Assembly (NCBI RefSeq): GCF_900104355.1
Contig: NZ_FNIY01000016.1
Coordinates: forward strand, 1-56,742
Source: Phyllobacterium sp. OV277
GTDB taxonomy: Bacteria; Pseudomonadota; Alphaproteobacteria; Rhizobiales; Rhizobiaceae
Direction of reading: 5' to 3'
Length of the DNA stretch: 56,742 nucleotides
The notes under the pieces are model-generated. The model searched no databases. It saw only the letters and a list, made by a program, of their open reading frames with translations, and had not been told where the DNA came from. Positions 1 through 8,464 of the stretch are shown here, in pieces (the stretch's first letter is position 1; each line of letters begins with the position of its first letter). Made by a program: the position numbers and the translations under genes.

Positions 1-521
1 ATGGCGGTCATCACAAGGGTGACGACAACATAGGGTTCACTGCGCCAGAAACTGTTGAAATAGGTGGTGGCTGCCAAGGCAACCAGCGCAACCGCAGTGG
101 CCGCTATCAGATAGCCCGGCCCATACCGCAACCCGTTGCCGACAGTAACCCATAACAATATGGCATATACTGGTAGGGCAGTCTCGCCGCCTGCGGACAT
201 TGCAAATGTCATCGCCAGATAGTCATGCGACATTGAAAAAATGCGGCGCAGTAAGTACGTCCCCGGCCAGGCAACGATACACAAGAACAGGACTGCCGAT
301 GAAATCACATAATACACCCAATAGGACACGTATATCGCCCTGAATTGGGAGGAAAACTCCTGAGATAGTCCCACATACACAAGATAACTGACAAAAAATG
401 GGATGATGATAAGCCGAACGACAGCTTGTGCGCGTTCGGTGTCCTGCTCTTTCCGCTTATAACGCTGAAACAACCCGCTGAATCTGGCGGGTATGTTTAC
501 CAAAGTGGCGTTCCTTTCCAT
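1..521 (-). CDS. N-terminal part of a multi-pass membrane protein, possibly an RpfC-type sensor kinase (truncated by window edge)
   Basis: I translated this frame by hand. It is open from an ATG at 521 to the left edge with no stop (173 codons). The product begins with a polar, basic segment (residues about 1-30, with KRKEQDTERAQ). Several hydrophobic segments follow: VRLIIIPFFVSYLVYVG, then VYYVISSAVLFLCIVAWPG, then AILLWVTVG, then IAATAVALVALAATTY. This is the look of the membrane-embedded input domain of RpfC-like hybrid histidine kinases, but the kinase domain would lie outside the window, so the family call is tentative. No clear Shine-Dalgarno is seen before the ATG. The gene is transcribed leftwards, away from the lipoprotein gene. 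Confidence 0.55.
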   Translation of the reverse strand, partial: MERNATLVNIPARFSGLFQRYKRKEQDTERAQAVVRLIIIPFFVSYLVYVGLSQEFSSQFRAIYVSYWVYYVISSAVLFLCIVAWPGTYLLRRIFSMSHDYLAMTFAMSAGGETALPVYAILLWVTVGNGLRYGPGYLIAATAVALVALAATTYFNSFWRSEPYVVVTLVMTA

Positions 522-616
522 AAGAACCGGTGACCCTTTATATCGATCTTGATTATCGAAAAGTGGTTTTCTGAGAATTGCGTATAGATTTAAAATAAAA
601 AAAGGTGTGATGACAA

Positions 617-647
617 TGTGCGGGATTTTACTTTTTAACCCCGCACA
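617..647. repeat. inverted repeat TGTGCGGG / CCCGCACA
   Basis: An 8-bp arm at 617-624 pairs with 640-647 across a 15-nt loop. It sits in the 222-nt gap between the partial sensor gene (5' end at 521) and the 3' end of the lipoprotein gene. No T-run follows on either strand in a position that would make it a clear terminator. It could be a weak terminator for the leftward lipoprotein gene or an operator for the sensor gene. The rest of the gap is AT-rich, with nothing else recognisable. Confidence 0.3.
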
Positions 648-743
648 GATTGTGCTGTGCCCAAATCGTCCAGCAAGTACAACCCCCGTCATCCAGATTG
701 ACTGAACGATGGTGGTTGCACTCGGTTTTCAAAGTATTCGTTC

Positions 744-1052
744 TCAGTAATAGCACCCCCAGGGGCCGCAACGCCGATAGTATCCCGGATAATTGTTTCG
801 CTCGACAGCGGCTCCCAGCGCGACACCGCCCAGAACGCCCACCGCAGCGCCGAGAGCGGCTGCGTTGCCCGCCTCGTTGGACTGCCGCCGGTTCTGGTCA
901 TAGCTCGCTGTAACGCAGCGACGATGCGCCTTTGAACCGGGCTTTAACCCTGCTGCGTCGCATGTGTTTTTTGCTTCGACGGCTGATTCCTGGGCAGTCT
1001 GACACCCAGCCAGCATCAAAGCGATGCAGCTGATAAATACTATATTTCTCAT
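744..1052 (-). CDS. small outer-membrane lipoprotein with glycine-rich segment
   Basis: The product is 102 aa. It opens with a lipoprotein signal peptide (MRNIVFISCIALMLAGCQ) with lipobox LAGC, so Cys17 would be lipidated. A charged stretch with three Cys residues follows (CDAAG, RRCVTAS), then a glycine/alanine-rich hydrophobic segment (GNAAALGAAVGVLGGVALGAAV, residues about 62-83) like the glycine-zipper hairpin of small rhizobial lipoproteins. The tail is aromatic and Cys-containing (YYRRCGPWGCYY). A function cannot be assigned. The gene stands alone, with 469 bases between it and the next annotated gene on its upstream side. Confidence 0.75.
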   Translation of the reverse strand: MRNIVFISCIALMLAGCQTAQESAVEAKNTCDAAGLKPGSKAHRRCVTASYDQNRRQSNEAGNAAALGAAVGVLGGVALGAAVERNNYPGYYRRCGPWGCYY

Positions 1053-1310
1053 AAGTTCCCCCGATTGCGATATGCAATTAATACTTTTATTTCCCTAGAT
1101 TACGGAGTAACTCAGCGTCAATGAAGTTCGTGTAGTGAATATTAGCTATTGCTAAACTCAAAAATATTCTTGTTTTGCGGTAAATTTCCAAGAATTAGTC
1201 AAATTGAAGAGCCGACGCGTGGCTGTTGAGGGCTGAGCTGCAGCGGTTACCTGTCATGTGGCAGACGGCAATGAACCTCGCCGCGCATCGATCAATCAGA
1301 AATCGACAAT

Positions 1311-1343
1311 AAAAAACACCGGTCTGGGAGCAGACCGGTGTTT
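1311..1343 (-). terminator. rho-independent terminator, minus strand
   Basis: A perfect 13-bp stem AAACACCGGTCTG (1314-1326) and its complement (1331-1343) enclose a 4-nt loop, GGAG. Read on the minus strand the stem is followed by TTTTTTATTG, a good U-tract. It therefore ends leftward transcription, most likely from the DUF4167-like gene whose stop codon is about 180 nt upstream. On the plus strand the following sequence is T-poor. Confidence 0.75.
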
Positions 1344-1384
1344 GAATAACTTAAATCAATAGGTCATTGAAAAAGGAGCACTAC

Positions 1385-1453
1385 ATGAAGATCAAATCTT
1401 CAAGTGCCACTTTATCAAGCTTTCACGGTTTGAAAATCCGTAGTTCCACCTAG
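1385..1453 (+). CDS. candidate 22-aa microprotein
   Basis: An ATG at 1385 is preceded by AAAAAGGAG with 6 nt spacing, one of the strongest ribosome-binding sites in the window. It opens a 22-codon frame ending at TAG 1451-1453. The peptide is small, basic and serine-rich (starts MKIKSSSATL, contains SFHGLKIR). It lies in an otherwise empty 469-nt gap (1053-1521), just after the hairpin at 1311-1343, and runs antisense to the 3' trailer of the DUF4167-like gene. No homologue is recognised. Support is only the ribosome-binding site and position; it may be chance or a leader peptide without a downstream gene. Confidence 0.3.
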   Translation: MKIKSSSATLSSFHGLKIRSST

Positions 1454-1521
1454 TTGATGAGTTTATTATATGATTGCTATACAGAGCGATCTGTCAGCGG
1501 TTGTTTGGCCTATGAGCGCTT

Positions 1522-1749
1522 CTAGTTGCTGTCCGCATGGATTGAACGGAAATAGTGTTCGGCATGCTGATAGTAGTTTTCTGCCTCGACCTGATTGCCA
1601 ACAAGCGCTGCTGCGCGTGCTTGAACGAGGTAGCGCTCGTAACTGAGCTGTGCCTTTTGGTCATTTGCAGACTGCGAAGTAGCAGAGTTCCTAGGCATTT
1701 GTACTGATCGAGCGCGCGATGGGTTTGATTTTGTTTGGTTCATATTCAT
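1522..1749 (-). CDS. mini DUF4167-type protein
   Basis: The product is 75 aa. The C-terminal half (residues about 35-72, with YERYLVQARAAALVG then AENYYQHAEHYFRSI) carries the helical 'YxxLAxxAxxxGDxVxAENYxQHAEHYxR' signature of DUF4167 proteins, common in Hyphomicrobiales. Typical DUF4167 proteins are, from memory, about 200 or more residues with a long basic asparagine/arginine-rich N-terminus. Here only a short Ser/Asn/Arg-rich leader remains. The start at ATG 1749 was kept; a second ATG lies two codons inside (1743). The function of DUF4167 is unknown. The gene is followed by the terminator at 1311-1343. Confidence 0.75.
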   Translation of the reverse strand: MNMNQTKSNPSRARSVQMPRNSATSQSANDQKAQLSYERYLVQARAAALVGNQVEAENYYQHAEHYFRSIHADSN

Positions 1750-1807
1750 TGTTGTGTTGGAGCCATAAGCGGCTCTCTCCTGTTCGATCTATAAATCCGG
1801 AATCCGG

Positions 1808-1972
1808 TCAATCGATTTGATCAGCTACAATCCGGCGCAGTTCCTCGCGCGTGAGCCCTGAAGTGGTAACTTCCCGGCGTTTGGCGATTTTGCCTTCGGA
1901 TTGATCGTTGCTAATCAAGTGCATTGGTACAGGCCGCAAGATTGTGGCCTTCGTTTGAATCATTTCTTGCAT
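1808..1972 (-). CDS. candidate 54-aa hypothetical protein
   Basis: This is a minus-strand frame of 54 codons read by hand, stop at 1808-1810, first ATG at 1972 (others at 1963 and 1924), with an in-frame stop 42 nt upstream of the first ATG. The C-terminal part is polar and protein-like (SNDQSEGKIAKRREV, then SGLTREELRRIVADQID), predicting a charged amphipathic helix. A weak GGA precedes ATG 1972. No family is recognised. It lies upstream of the DUF4167-like gene in the same direction. The rest of the 1750-2206 gap shows nothing I can support. Confidence 0.35.
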   Translation of the reverse strand: MQEMIQTKATILRPVPMHLISNDQSEGKIAKRREVTTSGLTREELRRIVADQID

Positions 1973-2206
1973 ATTGGTCCATGGCTGCCGCGATAAAGTC
2001 GCGCAGCGTTTCTGTTAAAATAGGTCTTTTGGAAACTGTCATAACGAGCCGCAGATTCAGCCACAGCAAATGTTGTCATTCTCATGGGGAAAAACGCGAG
2101 CTCATCAGGGAGCTCCAAAGACAGCCGAGATATTTTCATCGGCTTGATACATATATGATCATGCTGTGCGGCTATTTCAAGGCCAGTATGAAATGAGGAG
2201 CCTATT

Positions 2207-3262
2207 CTACAATTTGCCCTGATCGCTTTCGCCGGCGACCAGCTCCATAGGCCAGATAAGTTCCACTTTCTCATGCGGGTAGTGATCCTCAAAGGCTGGC
2301 ATGGTTGAAAGCAAGGATTCGGCCAATTTGATACCGAGATCGCGCAGGGAAATTCTGAAACAGGTCAGCGTGGGCGAAAGAAACCGGCTCTGTGTGCTTT
2401 CCCGGAAACCTATCACGGCAATGTCACGGCCTGGACGGATATCTGACTCGTAGAAGCGCCTGTACAAGCCGAGGGCCATATTTTCATTGACCAGTACAAT
2501 GGCTGTTGGTGTTGGCTTTTGGGCAAGGACAGCGCTGGCAATCTGATAGCCGCCTTCTTCATTCGCATAGGACCGGAATACATAATCCGGATTGAAGGCA
2601 ATCCCTTTATTGGCGAGCGCACGTTTATATCCGTCGAGAAAAACGTAGCCGAGGTTAATGTCGCTCGCCGGTACTGCGATGGCGATACGGCTATGGCCCA
2701 ATCCGACAAGCCGGTTGACCGCAGTTGCCGCAACACCCTCAAAATCAAGATCAATCCACGGATAGTCGCCAGCCGTCTCGCTACGGCCAAGAGCAATGAA
2801 GGGAATTTTGCGTTCCAGCAGAAAATCAATGCGTGGATCGTGTCGTGTCGTTGCCGAAATAATCAGCCCATCGACAAAACGGCGTGCAACCACGCGATTG
2901 AGATATTCGGCGGGCTCTTCGTCGGTGCCGCATAGAAGGGCAACAAGATCGAGGTGATGGCGCCGGAACACGGATTGCACGCCTTCGAAGACTGGCATGA
3001 AAAAGCCACCGCCGGTGTCAACCGTCTCAATGGTCGACTCGATCATGAAGCCGATCGTATTGGTGGTGCCCTGCCGAAGACTGCGACCTGATTGGTTGGG
3101 CACATAGCCGAGACGTTTGGCCGCTTCGAGTACGCGTTCGCGCGTTTCCTGATTGACGTCAGTCTTCCCGTTAAGGGCACGGGAAACCGTTCCGATCGAG
3201 ATATCAAGATGGCGGGCAAGGTCCCGAATGCTCACGCGTTTTCTCCCTGTGCGACTCGGCAC
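2207..3262 (-). CDS. LacI-family transcriptional repressor
   Basis: The product is 351 aa. The N-terminal LacI helix-turn-helix (residues about 8-55: VSIRDLARHLDISIGTVSRAL, hinge region through RLGYVPNQSGRSLR) precedes a periplasmic-binding-protein-like effector domain (residues about 70-340). The start is GTG at 3262, chosen because GGGAG lies 4 nt upstream in transcript sense. An internal GTG at the VSIRDL position is less likely. The gene is divergent from the dehydrogenase/ABC-importer operon starting at 3400, with a perfect LacI-type palindrome in between. It is therefore very probably the local repressor, released by the imported sugar or a metabolite of it. The inducer cannot be read from sequence. 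Confidence 0.93.
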   Translation of the reverse strand: MPSRTGRKRVSIRDLARHLDISIGTVSRALNGKTDVNQETRERVLEAAKRLGYVPNQSGRSLRQGTTNTIGFMIESTIETVDTGGGFFMPVFEGVQSVFRRHHLDLVALLCGTDEEPAEYLNRVVARRFVDGLIISATTRHDPRIDFLLERKIPFIALGRSETAGDYPWIDLDFEGVAATAVNRLVGLGHSRIAIAVPASDINLGYVFLDGYKRALANKGIAFNPDYVFRSYANEEGGYQIASAVLAQKPTPTAIVLVNENMALGLYRRFYESDIRPGRDIAVIGFRESTQSRFLSPTLTCFRISLRDLGIKLAESLLSTMPAFEDHYPHEKVELIWPMELVAGESDQGKL

Positions 3263-3298
3263 TTACTCCCATTCGTTCTTAAAACATTGAAAGGGGGA

Positions 3299-3341
3299 TT
3301 GACAAAAATAATTTGCCGATATGAAATCGTAAACGTTTACG
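3299..3341 (+). promoter_or_regulatory. promoter with LacI operator for the sugar operon
   Basis: A TTGACA -35 element sits at 3299-3304 with a weak -10 (TATGAA at 3320 or TGAAAT at 3322) 15-17 nt downstream. Immediately after lies CGTAAACGTTTACG (3328-3341), a perfect 14-bp palindrome with the central CG typical of LacI/GalR operators. The operator overlaps the expected start point, so bound repressor would block the rightward operon. The gap to the first gene also holds AACCG-N7-CGGTT (3354-3370), a possible second, weaker site. Confidence 0.8.
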
Positions 3342-3399
3342 GAAGCCATTTGCAACCGATTTAAGCGGTTTCTGGTGAATTTCGTTGGGAGGAGAGGAA

Positions 3400-4422
3400 A
3401 TGCAGCGTGCCGTTTTAGTCGGCTGCGGAGCCATGAGCAAAGCATGGTTTGAGGCAGCCCGTACCATTGGCGAAATTGACATCGTTGGCGTTGTCGATCT
3501 GGCAAAGGAACGTGCAGAGGCGCGCATTGCGGAATTTGGTCTGGTTTCGGCACTCGCATCCGATAATCTTGCCGACATTCTCTCAAAGACAAGTCCTGAT
3601 ATCCTGTTCGATATCGTCGTTCCGGCGGCCCGCCATGCGACTGTTGCCGCGGGGCTTGCAGCCGGTTGCCATGTGCTTTCGGAAAAGCCGATGGCAGAAA
3701 CAATGGATGAGGCGAGGGATCTTGTCGGGCGTGCCAAAGCCGCAGGGCGTATCCATGCGGTGGTGCAGAACAGACGCTATCTCGCCCAGATCCGGCGTAT
3801 TCGTCAGCTTGTCGCGTCTGGTGCCATTGGCGATGTAACCAGTCTGCATTGTGACTTCTTTCTCGGTCCGCATTTTGGCGGATTTCGTGAAGATATGCGC
3901 CATGTGCTGTTTCTGGATATGGCTATTCATACGTTCGATGCTGCGCGCTTTCTCGCCGGGGAAGCTGCCAATGCCGTTTATGCCCGGGAATGGGAGCCCG
4001 GCAATTCCTGGTACAGCCAAGGCTCGTCGGCGGCGGCGATCTTTGAGTTTTCCAACGGTGCGATTTTCACCTATCGCGGCAGCTGGTGTGCTGACGGCAT
4101 GCGTACAAGCTGGGAAAGTGCATGGCGCATTGTCGGCAGCAAAGGAACGATTGTCTGGGACGGACATGATGACATACGGGCCGAAGCCGTCACCTCCGGC
4201 AAAGATGGCCTGTTCTCCGGGGTGACCGCCGTCGAGATACCTCCCCTTGATGCGTCCCACCGCATTGGCGGTCACCTCGGAGTGATGCAGGATTTTATTG
4301 CTGCTACCCGCGGCGGCTCCGCACCGGAGACTGCTGGAAACGAGAATATAAAGAGCCTCGCCATGGTGTTTGGTGCAATCCAAAGCGCCGAAACTGGCCG
4401 GCGCATTGAAATTACGATCTGA
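3400..4422 (+). CDS. Gfo/Idh/MocA-family oxidoreductase
   Basis: The product is 340 aa. The N-terminal Rossmann NAD(P)-binding fold starts at residue 2 (QRAVLVGCGAMSKAW, with GCGAM as the dinucleotide loop). The usual family motif HVLSEKPMAETMDEA near residue 95 holds the conserved Glu-Lys-Pro. The C-terminal substrate domain has DMAIHTFDAARFL near residue 175, matching the family's 'GxHxxDxxRxL' helix with its catalytic His/Asp. The ATG at 3400 was chosen because GGAGGAGAGGAA lies directly upstream. It is the first gene of the LacI-controlled operon and probably oxidises the imported sugar, polyol or derivative; the substrate is not predictable. Confidence 0.9.
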   Translation: MQRAVLVGCGAMSKAWFEAARTIGEIDIVGVVDLAKERAEARIAEFGLVSALASDNLADILSKTSPDILFDIVVPAARHATVAAGLAAGCHVLSEKPMAETMDEARDLVGRAKAAGRIHAVVQNRRYLAQIRRIRQLVASGAIGDVTSLHCDFFLGPHFGGFREDMRHVLFLDMAIHTFDAARFLAGEAANAVYAREWEPGNSWYSQGSSAAAIFEFSNGAIFTYRGSWCADGMRTSWESAWRIVGSKGTIVWDGHDDIRAEAVTSGKDGLFSGVTAVEIPPLDASHRIGGHLGVMQDFIAATRGGSAPETAGNENIKSLAMVFGAIQSAETGRRIEITI

Positions 4423-4433
4423 GGGAATTCGAG

Positions 4434-5330
4434 ATGAGCAACCCGGCAAAATCGATCCGCATCGGCACCATGATCCGAGCCAATGCTCCGGATCCGGCCA
4501 CCTATGTCAAAAATCTCCAGCCGCATGGCTTTGAGAGTATCGAGCCGTTCTTCTGGCAGGTAATGAACAAGGATTTGCCAACGCTGGCGTCCCAGTTGAA
4601 AGATGCGATCGGCGACGCCGACATCACGATCTCGACCCTCGGCATGTTTGGCAATCCGTTGGAAGATACCGAAATCGATCGCGAGACATTGAAGGGCTGG
4701 GAAGCATTGATCGACAATGCGCATCTCTTTGGCGCGACGACCATTGCCGGTTTCACTGGCCGTATTCGCGGCAAGCGGATTGAAGACAGTTTGCCCCAGT
4801 TCAAAAAGGTCTGGAGTGAGCTTTCCCGGCGAGCGGCCGATAAGGGCGTCAAGCTGGCCTTTGAGAACTGTGCCATGGATGGCAACTGGGCGACCGGTGA
4901 CTGGAATATTGCCCACACACCCGATGCCTGGGAAATGATGTTCAACGAGGTTCCGGCTGACAATCTCGGGCTTGAATGGGAACCCTGCCACCAGATGGTT
5001 TATCTCATTGATCCGCTGCCGCAGATCCGTAAATGGGCGCCGAAGATTTTCCACGTCCATGGCAAGGACGCGACGATCCGCTGGGAAGTCATCCGTGAGC
5101 ATGGCGTCTTCGGCAAGGAGAAGTTCGTCTTCATGCGCTCGCCGGGATTTGGCGATACCAATTGGACAGATATCATATCAGAACTGCGTCTCGCTGGCTG
5201 GTCTGGATCCATCGATATCGAAGGTTGGCACGACCCCGTTTATCGCGATGATCTTGAGATGACCGGGCAGGTGCATTCCCTGAATTATCTGAAGCAAAGC
5301 CGTGGCGGCGATTTCGTCGCCAATCCCTGA
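4434..5330 (+). CDS. sugar phosphate isomerase/epimerase (TIM barrel, AP endonuclease 2 fold)
   Basis: The product is 298 aa, a xylose-isomerase-like TIM barrel. The visible barrel motifs are GFESIEPFFWQ (near 25-35), LAFENCAMDG (near 140-149), NLGLEWEPCHQ (near 177-187), FHVHGKDA (near 204-211) and SIDIEGWHDP (near 261-270). These supply the Glu, Asp/Glu, His and Glu residues that bind a divalent metal in this superfamily. It follows the dehydrogenase by 11 nt with GAGGGAAT upstream of the ATG. Dehydrogenase plus isomerase pairs of this type often act together on keto-sugars or inositol-like compounds; which compound applies here is inference. Confidence 0.88.
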   Translation: MSNPAKSIRIGTMIRANAPDPATYVKNLQPHGFESIEPFFWQVMNKDLPTLASQLKDAIGDADITISTLGMFGNPLEDTEIDRETLKGWEALIDNAHLFGATTIAGFTGRIRGKRIEDSLPQFKKVWSELSRRAADKGVKLAFENCAMDGNWATGDWNIAHTPDAWEMMFNEVPADNLGLEWEPCHQMVYLIDPLPQIRKWAPKIFHVHGKDATIRWEVIREHGVFGKEKFVFMRSPGFGDTNWTDIISELRLAGWSGSIDIEGWHDPVYRDDLEMTGQVHSLNYLKQSRGGDFVANP

Positions 5331-5451
5331 TTTCCCCTGATGGGCCCGCCTCCGGACGGGAGTTCCGGCGATGATGGAGATTCAACCGACCACGCAATAT
5401 GCGCCGCCAAGAAGCGCACTGCGGGTGTCGAGCAACACGAGGAGGAAACCT

Positions 5452-6663
5452 ATGAAACGCATTTCGCATTGGATTGCCGCCGCTACGCTGATGCTGTCTG
5501 GTGCTGCGGCTCATGCCGAGCCGGTAACGCTTGATATCTGGACCATCGACCGGCCTGATCAGTATATTTATCTTCTGAAGGATGAATTCGAACAGGCGCA
5601 CCCTGATATCAAGCTGAATGTCAAAACCGTTCAGTTTCGCGATATGGTCAATGACCTTGCACGCGCCACAGCGACAGGTGAATCGCCTGATGTCACTTAT
5701 ATCGACAATCCTGAGGTGGCACTCTTTGCCTCGCGCGGTTTGCTCCTTGATCTTTCACCAATGCTGGCGGAATCAAAGGTCATCAAGAAGGACGATATTT
5801 TCCCCGGTCCGCTTTCATCAGTGACATGGGATGGCAAGATTTACGGCGTTCCGCGCGGCGCCAATACGCTGGCACTCTACTACAATGCGGATATGTTCAA
5901 GGCAAAGGGCCTTGATCCTGACAATCCACCCAAGACGTGGGATGAGCTTTACGCTGCCGCCAAAAAGCTGAATGATCCGGCGAAGAATGTTTATGGTATG
6001 GCCTTTTCCGCTGTAGCAACGGAGGAGGGGACGTTCCAGTTCCTGCCATGGTTGCAGATGGCGGGAGGCGACTACAACAAGGTTGACACGGAAGGCGGTG
6101 TGAAAGTTCTCGAATTCTGGAGCAGGTTGCTCGACGAAAAGCTTGCTTCGCCCGATACGCTCATCCGTAGTCAGTATGACTCAACCGGTACGTTCAATGC
6201 TGGCAATGCCGGCATGGCTATCTCGGGACCTTGGGAATTACCGCGTATGACCAAGGAAGCGAAGTTCGATTTCCGCGCCGCACTTCTGCCCATCCCGCAA
6301 GAAGGTGCGACACGCGCTTCTGCTCTTGGTGAGGGTGATAACGTTATTCTTGCCACGAGCAAGCACCCGAAAGAAGCCTTCATCCTGCTCGAATTCCTCT
6401 ATGGCAAAATGCCTGATGTCTGGAACCGTTTTGGGTTTCTTCCAGCATCCAAGATTCAGTCCAACAATCCCAAAATACCGGCTATCTATGCTGTCTTTGA
6501 AGAGAGCATGAAGTATGCACGCAATCGCGGCCCGCATCCGGAATGGCCGAAAATCTCCAAAGCTATCTACACCGCCATCCAGTCGGCGCTGACGCATAAG
6601 AGCGATCCAAAGACGGCTCTGGCAACGGCGCAGAAGCAGATCGACGTGGTTCTGAAAAAGTAG
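5452..6663 (+). CDS. sugar ABC transporter substrate-binding protein
   Basis: The product is 403 aa. The ATG at 5452 was chosen over an ATG 81 nt upstream because GAGGAGGAAACCT precedes it and a clean signal peptide follows (MKRISHWIAAATLMLSGAAAHAEP, cleavage after AHA). The mature protein is a cluster-B (maltose/ugpB-like) extracellular solute-binding protein. It has DIWTIDRPDQYIYLLKDEF at the start, DVTYIDNPEVALFASRGLLLDLS near 85-107, and the family's GDNVILATSKHPKEAFILLEFL segment near 308-330. It is periplasmic and delivers an unknown carbohydrate to the two permeases encoded next. Confidence 0.92.
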   Translation: MKRISHWIAAATLMLSGAAAHAEPVTLDIWTIDRPDQYIYLLKDEFEQAHPDIKLNVKTVQFRDMVNDLARATATGESPDVTYIDNPEVALFASRGLLLDLSPMLAESKVIKKDDIFPGPLSSVTWDGKIYGVPRGANTLALYYNADMFKAKGLDPDNPPKTWDELYAAAKKLNDPAKNVYGMAFSAVATEEGTFQFLPWLQMAGGDYNKVDTEGGVKVLEFWSRLLDEKLASPDTLIRSQYDSTGTFNAGNAGMAISGPWELPRMTKEAKFDFRAALLPIPQEGATRASALGEGDNVILATSKHPKEAFILLEFLYGKMPDVWNRFGFLPASKIQSNNPKIPAIYAVFEESMKYARNRGPHPEWPKISKAIYTAIQSALTHKSDPKTALATAQKQIDVVLKK

Positions 6664-6729
6664 ATCGCACATTGCCCTCGCTTTCTGTTGGCGAGGGCAG
6701 CCAACAACCACATGGCGCGGGAGGGCACT

Positions 6730-7632
6730 ATGCAGGGCATTATCAGGACCATCAGGGATGGAAGCGGCTTTGATATTCTGCTGCTCGGACTGGCCCTGCT
6801 TTATCTCATTGCGTTTTCCGCATTTCCAATCGTCTACAACATCATCATGTCGTTGCAGACGGTAGACATGTTCACGGTGACATCATTCAACCGCCCCTTT
6901 GTCGGCTTGCAGAATTACTATGATGTGCTGTCACAACCGATTGCGATGGCTGTGTTTTGGAACACGGTTAAATTCGTGGTTCTGTCGATTGTCTTTCAAT
7001 TGTCGATCGGCTTTGGGCTGGCGCTGTTCTTCCAGCAGGACTTTCCGGGTGCTACCTATCTGCGCGGCCTGTTTCTGGCAGGCTGGATCATGCCTGCACT
7101 TGTGGTGGGCGCGATCTGGAAGTGGCTGTTTGCCGGGGATTTCGGGGTCATCAATTACGTATTGATGTCGCTTGGTGTTGCCGACGAGCGTGTCTTCTGG
7201 TTGTCAGATCCGAATGTTGCGCTCTATGCGGTGATCATTGCCAATGTGTGGCTCGGCATCCCCTTCAACATGATCCTGCTTTCCGTGGGGCTCGCAAGTA
7301 TTCCGCGTGATGTTTATGAGGCGGCGGAACTTGACGGCGCGGGACCCTTCGAACGTTTCTGGTCAATCACGCTGCCTCTCATGCGCGCGCAACTCGGCGC
7401 CGTCATTTCGCTCGGGGTGATCTTCACCCTGCAGCAATTTGATCTCATCGCCGCGCTGACCCAAGGCGGGCCGGCCGATAGTTCGAATGTCGCGCAATAT
7501 TGGTCATGGCAATTGTCCTTCCAGACCTACGAAATATCGCTGGGGAGTGCGGTCTCGGTCATGATGATCCTCTTCGTGATCATTGTTGCCGCCGTCTATG
7601 TCCGTTCCACCCGTCATGAACACAGCTACTGA
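6730..7632 (+). CDS. sugar ABC transporter permease (MalF type)
   Basis: The product is 300 aa with about six membrane helices, starting with DILLLGLALLYLIAFSAFPIVYNIIMSL. The cytoplasmic EAA loop (YEAAELDGAGPFERFWSITLPLM, near residues 196-218) contacts the ATPase. The ATG at 6730 is preceded by GCGGGAGGG and leaves a short cytoplasmic N-terminus as usual for the family. The upstream in-frame ATG at 6688 lacks a ribosome-binding site. It follows the binding protein and precedes the partner permease by 11 nt. Confidence 0.92.
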   Translation: MQGIIRTIRDGSGFDILLLGLALLYLIAFSAFPIVYNIIMSLQTVDMFTVTSFNRPFVGLQNYYDVLSQPIAMAVFWNTVKFVVLSIVFQLSIGFGLALFFQQDFPGATYLRGLFLAGWIMPALVVGAIWKWLFAGDFGVINYVLMSLGVADERVFWLSDPNVALYAVIIANVWLGIPFNMILLSVGLASIPRDVYEAAELDGAGPFERFWSITLPLMRAQLGAVISLGVIFTLQQFDLIAALTQGGPADSSNVAQYWSWQLSFQTYEISLGSAVSVMMILFVIIVAAVYVRSTRHEHSY

Positions 7633-7643
7633 GGAGAGAGCCG

Positions 7644-8456
7644 GTGAAACGTTACATTCTCCTCGCGATTGGCCTTGTGTTTACGGCGGTCTATCTCTTT
7701 CCACTGTACTGGATGTATCTCACGGCCTTCAAAGGAAGCTCCGAGATTTTTCAGTATCCGCCAACATTCTGGCCAACCGATCCGCAATGGAGTTTTGTCG
7801 ATGTGTGGCAGAGCCGTGGCATGGGGCGGTATATCTGGAATTCGCTGCTGATTGCGGTGGGCGTTACCATTCTCGTCACGTTCATGGGAACGGGATGCGC
7901 CTATGTTTTGTCCCGCGTGCGCAATATCTGGATGGATATGGCTCTTTTTGCCATCCTCATGATGCAGGTATTGCCTTCATCACTGATGGTGACGCCAATC
8001 TTTGTGATGTTCAATCAAGTCGGTCTTCTGGCAAGCCCGCGTGTCGCGGTCATTCTGGCGCAAACCGCCAAGATGCTGCCGCTCTATATTGTGCTTTGCC
8101 GGGCCACCTTTGTGCAGGTCCCGCGCGAGTTGGAAGATGCAGCGCTTGTCGATGGCTCGTCGCGCATCGGAGCGTTCTTCAACATCATGCTGCCTCTGGC
8201 GCGCAATGGTATCCTTGTCACATCGGTGCTGATCTTCCTGCAATCCTTTGGCGAGTATGTCTATGCCCGGTCGTTGATTGCCAAGAATGAGCTGCAGGTA
8301 GCGACGGTCGGCTTGCAGACATTCATGGGGCCAGATGCCAGCGACTGGAACGGGATCATGACCTATGCGGCGATCTACGTAACGCCCATCCTTTTCGTAT
8401 TCATGCTGCTGCAACGGCGCATCGTCAGCGGACTTACCGCTGGCGCGCTGAAATGA
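7644..8456 (+). CDS. sugar ABC transporter permease (MalG type)
   Basis: The product is 270 aa with six predicted helices. The first (YILLAIGLVFTAVYLFPLYWMYLTAF) begins at residue 3. The EAA loop is LEDAALVDGSSRIGAFFNIMLPLARNG (near 168-194). The start is GTG at 7644 with GAGGAGAG 4-5 nt upstream. It overlaps nothing and is followed 8 nt later by the ATPase gene. With the preceding permease it forms the heterodimeric channel. Confidence 0.92.
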   Translation: MKRYILLAIGLVFTAVYLFPLYWMYLTAFKGSSEIFQYPPTFWPTDPQWSFVDVWQSRGMGRYIWNSLLIAVGVTILVTFMGTGCAYVLSRVRNIWMDMALFAILMMQVLPSSLMVTPIFVMFNQVGLLASPRVAVILAQTAKMLPLYIVLCRATFVQVPRELEDAALVDGSSRIGAFFNIMLPLARNGILVTSVLIFLQSFGEYVYARSLIAKNELQVATVGLQTFMGPDASDWNGIMTYAAIYVTPILFVFMLLQRRIVSGLTAGALK

Positions 8457-8464
8457 GGTGAACC

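Noticed and set aside
1924..2196. 90-codon plus-strand frame near the left edge
   Set aside because: Product has no domain-like pattern and no ribosome-binding site; more likely chance antisense frame.
1960..2292. 110-codon minus-strand frame overlapping the end of the LacI gene
   Set aside because: No ribosome-binding site, no recognisable motif, and it overlaps the well-supported LacI gene in another frame.
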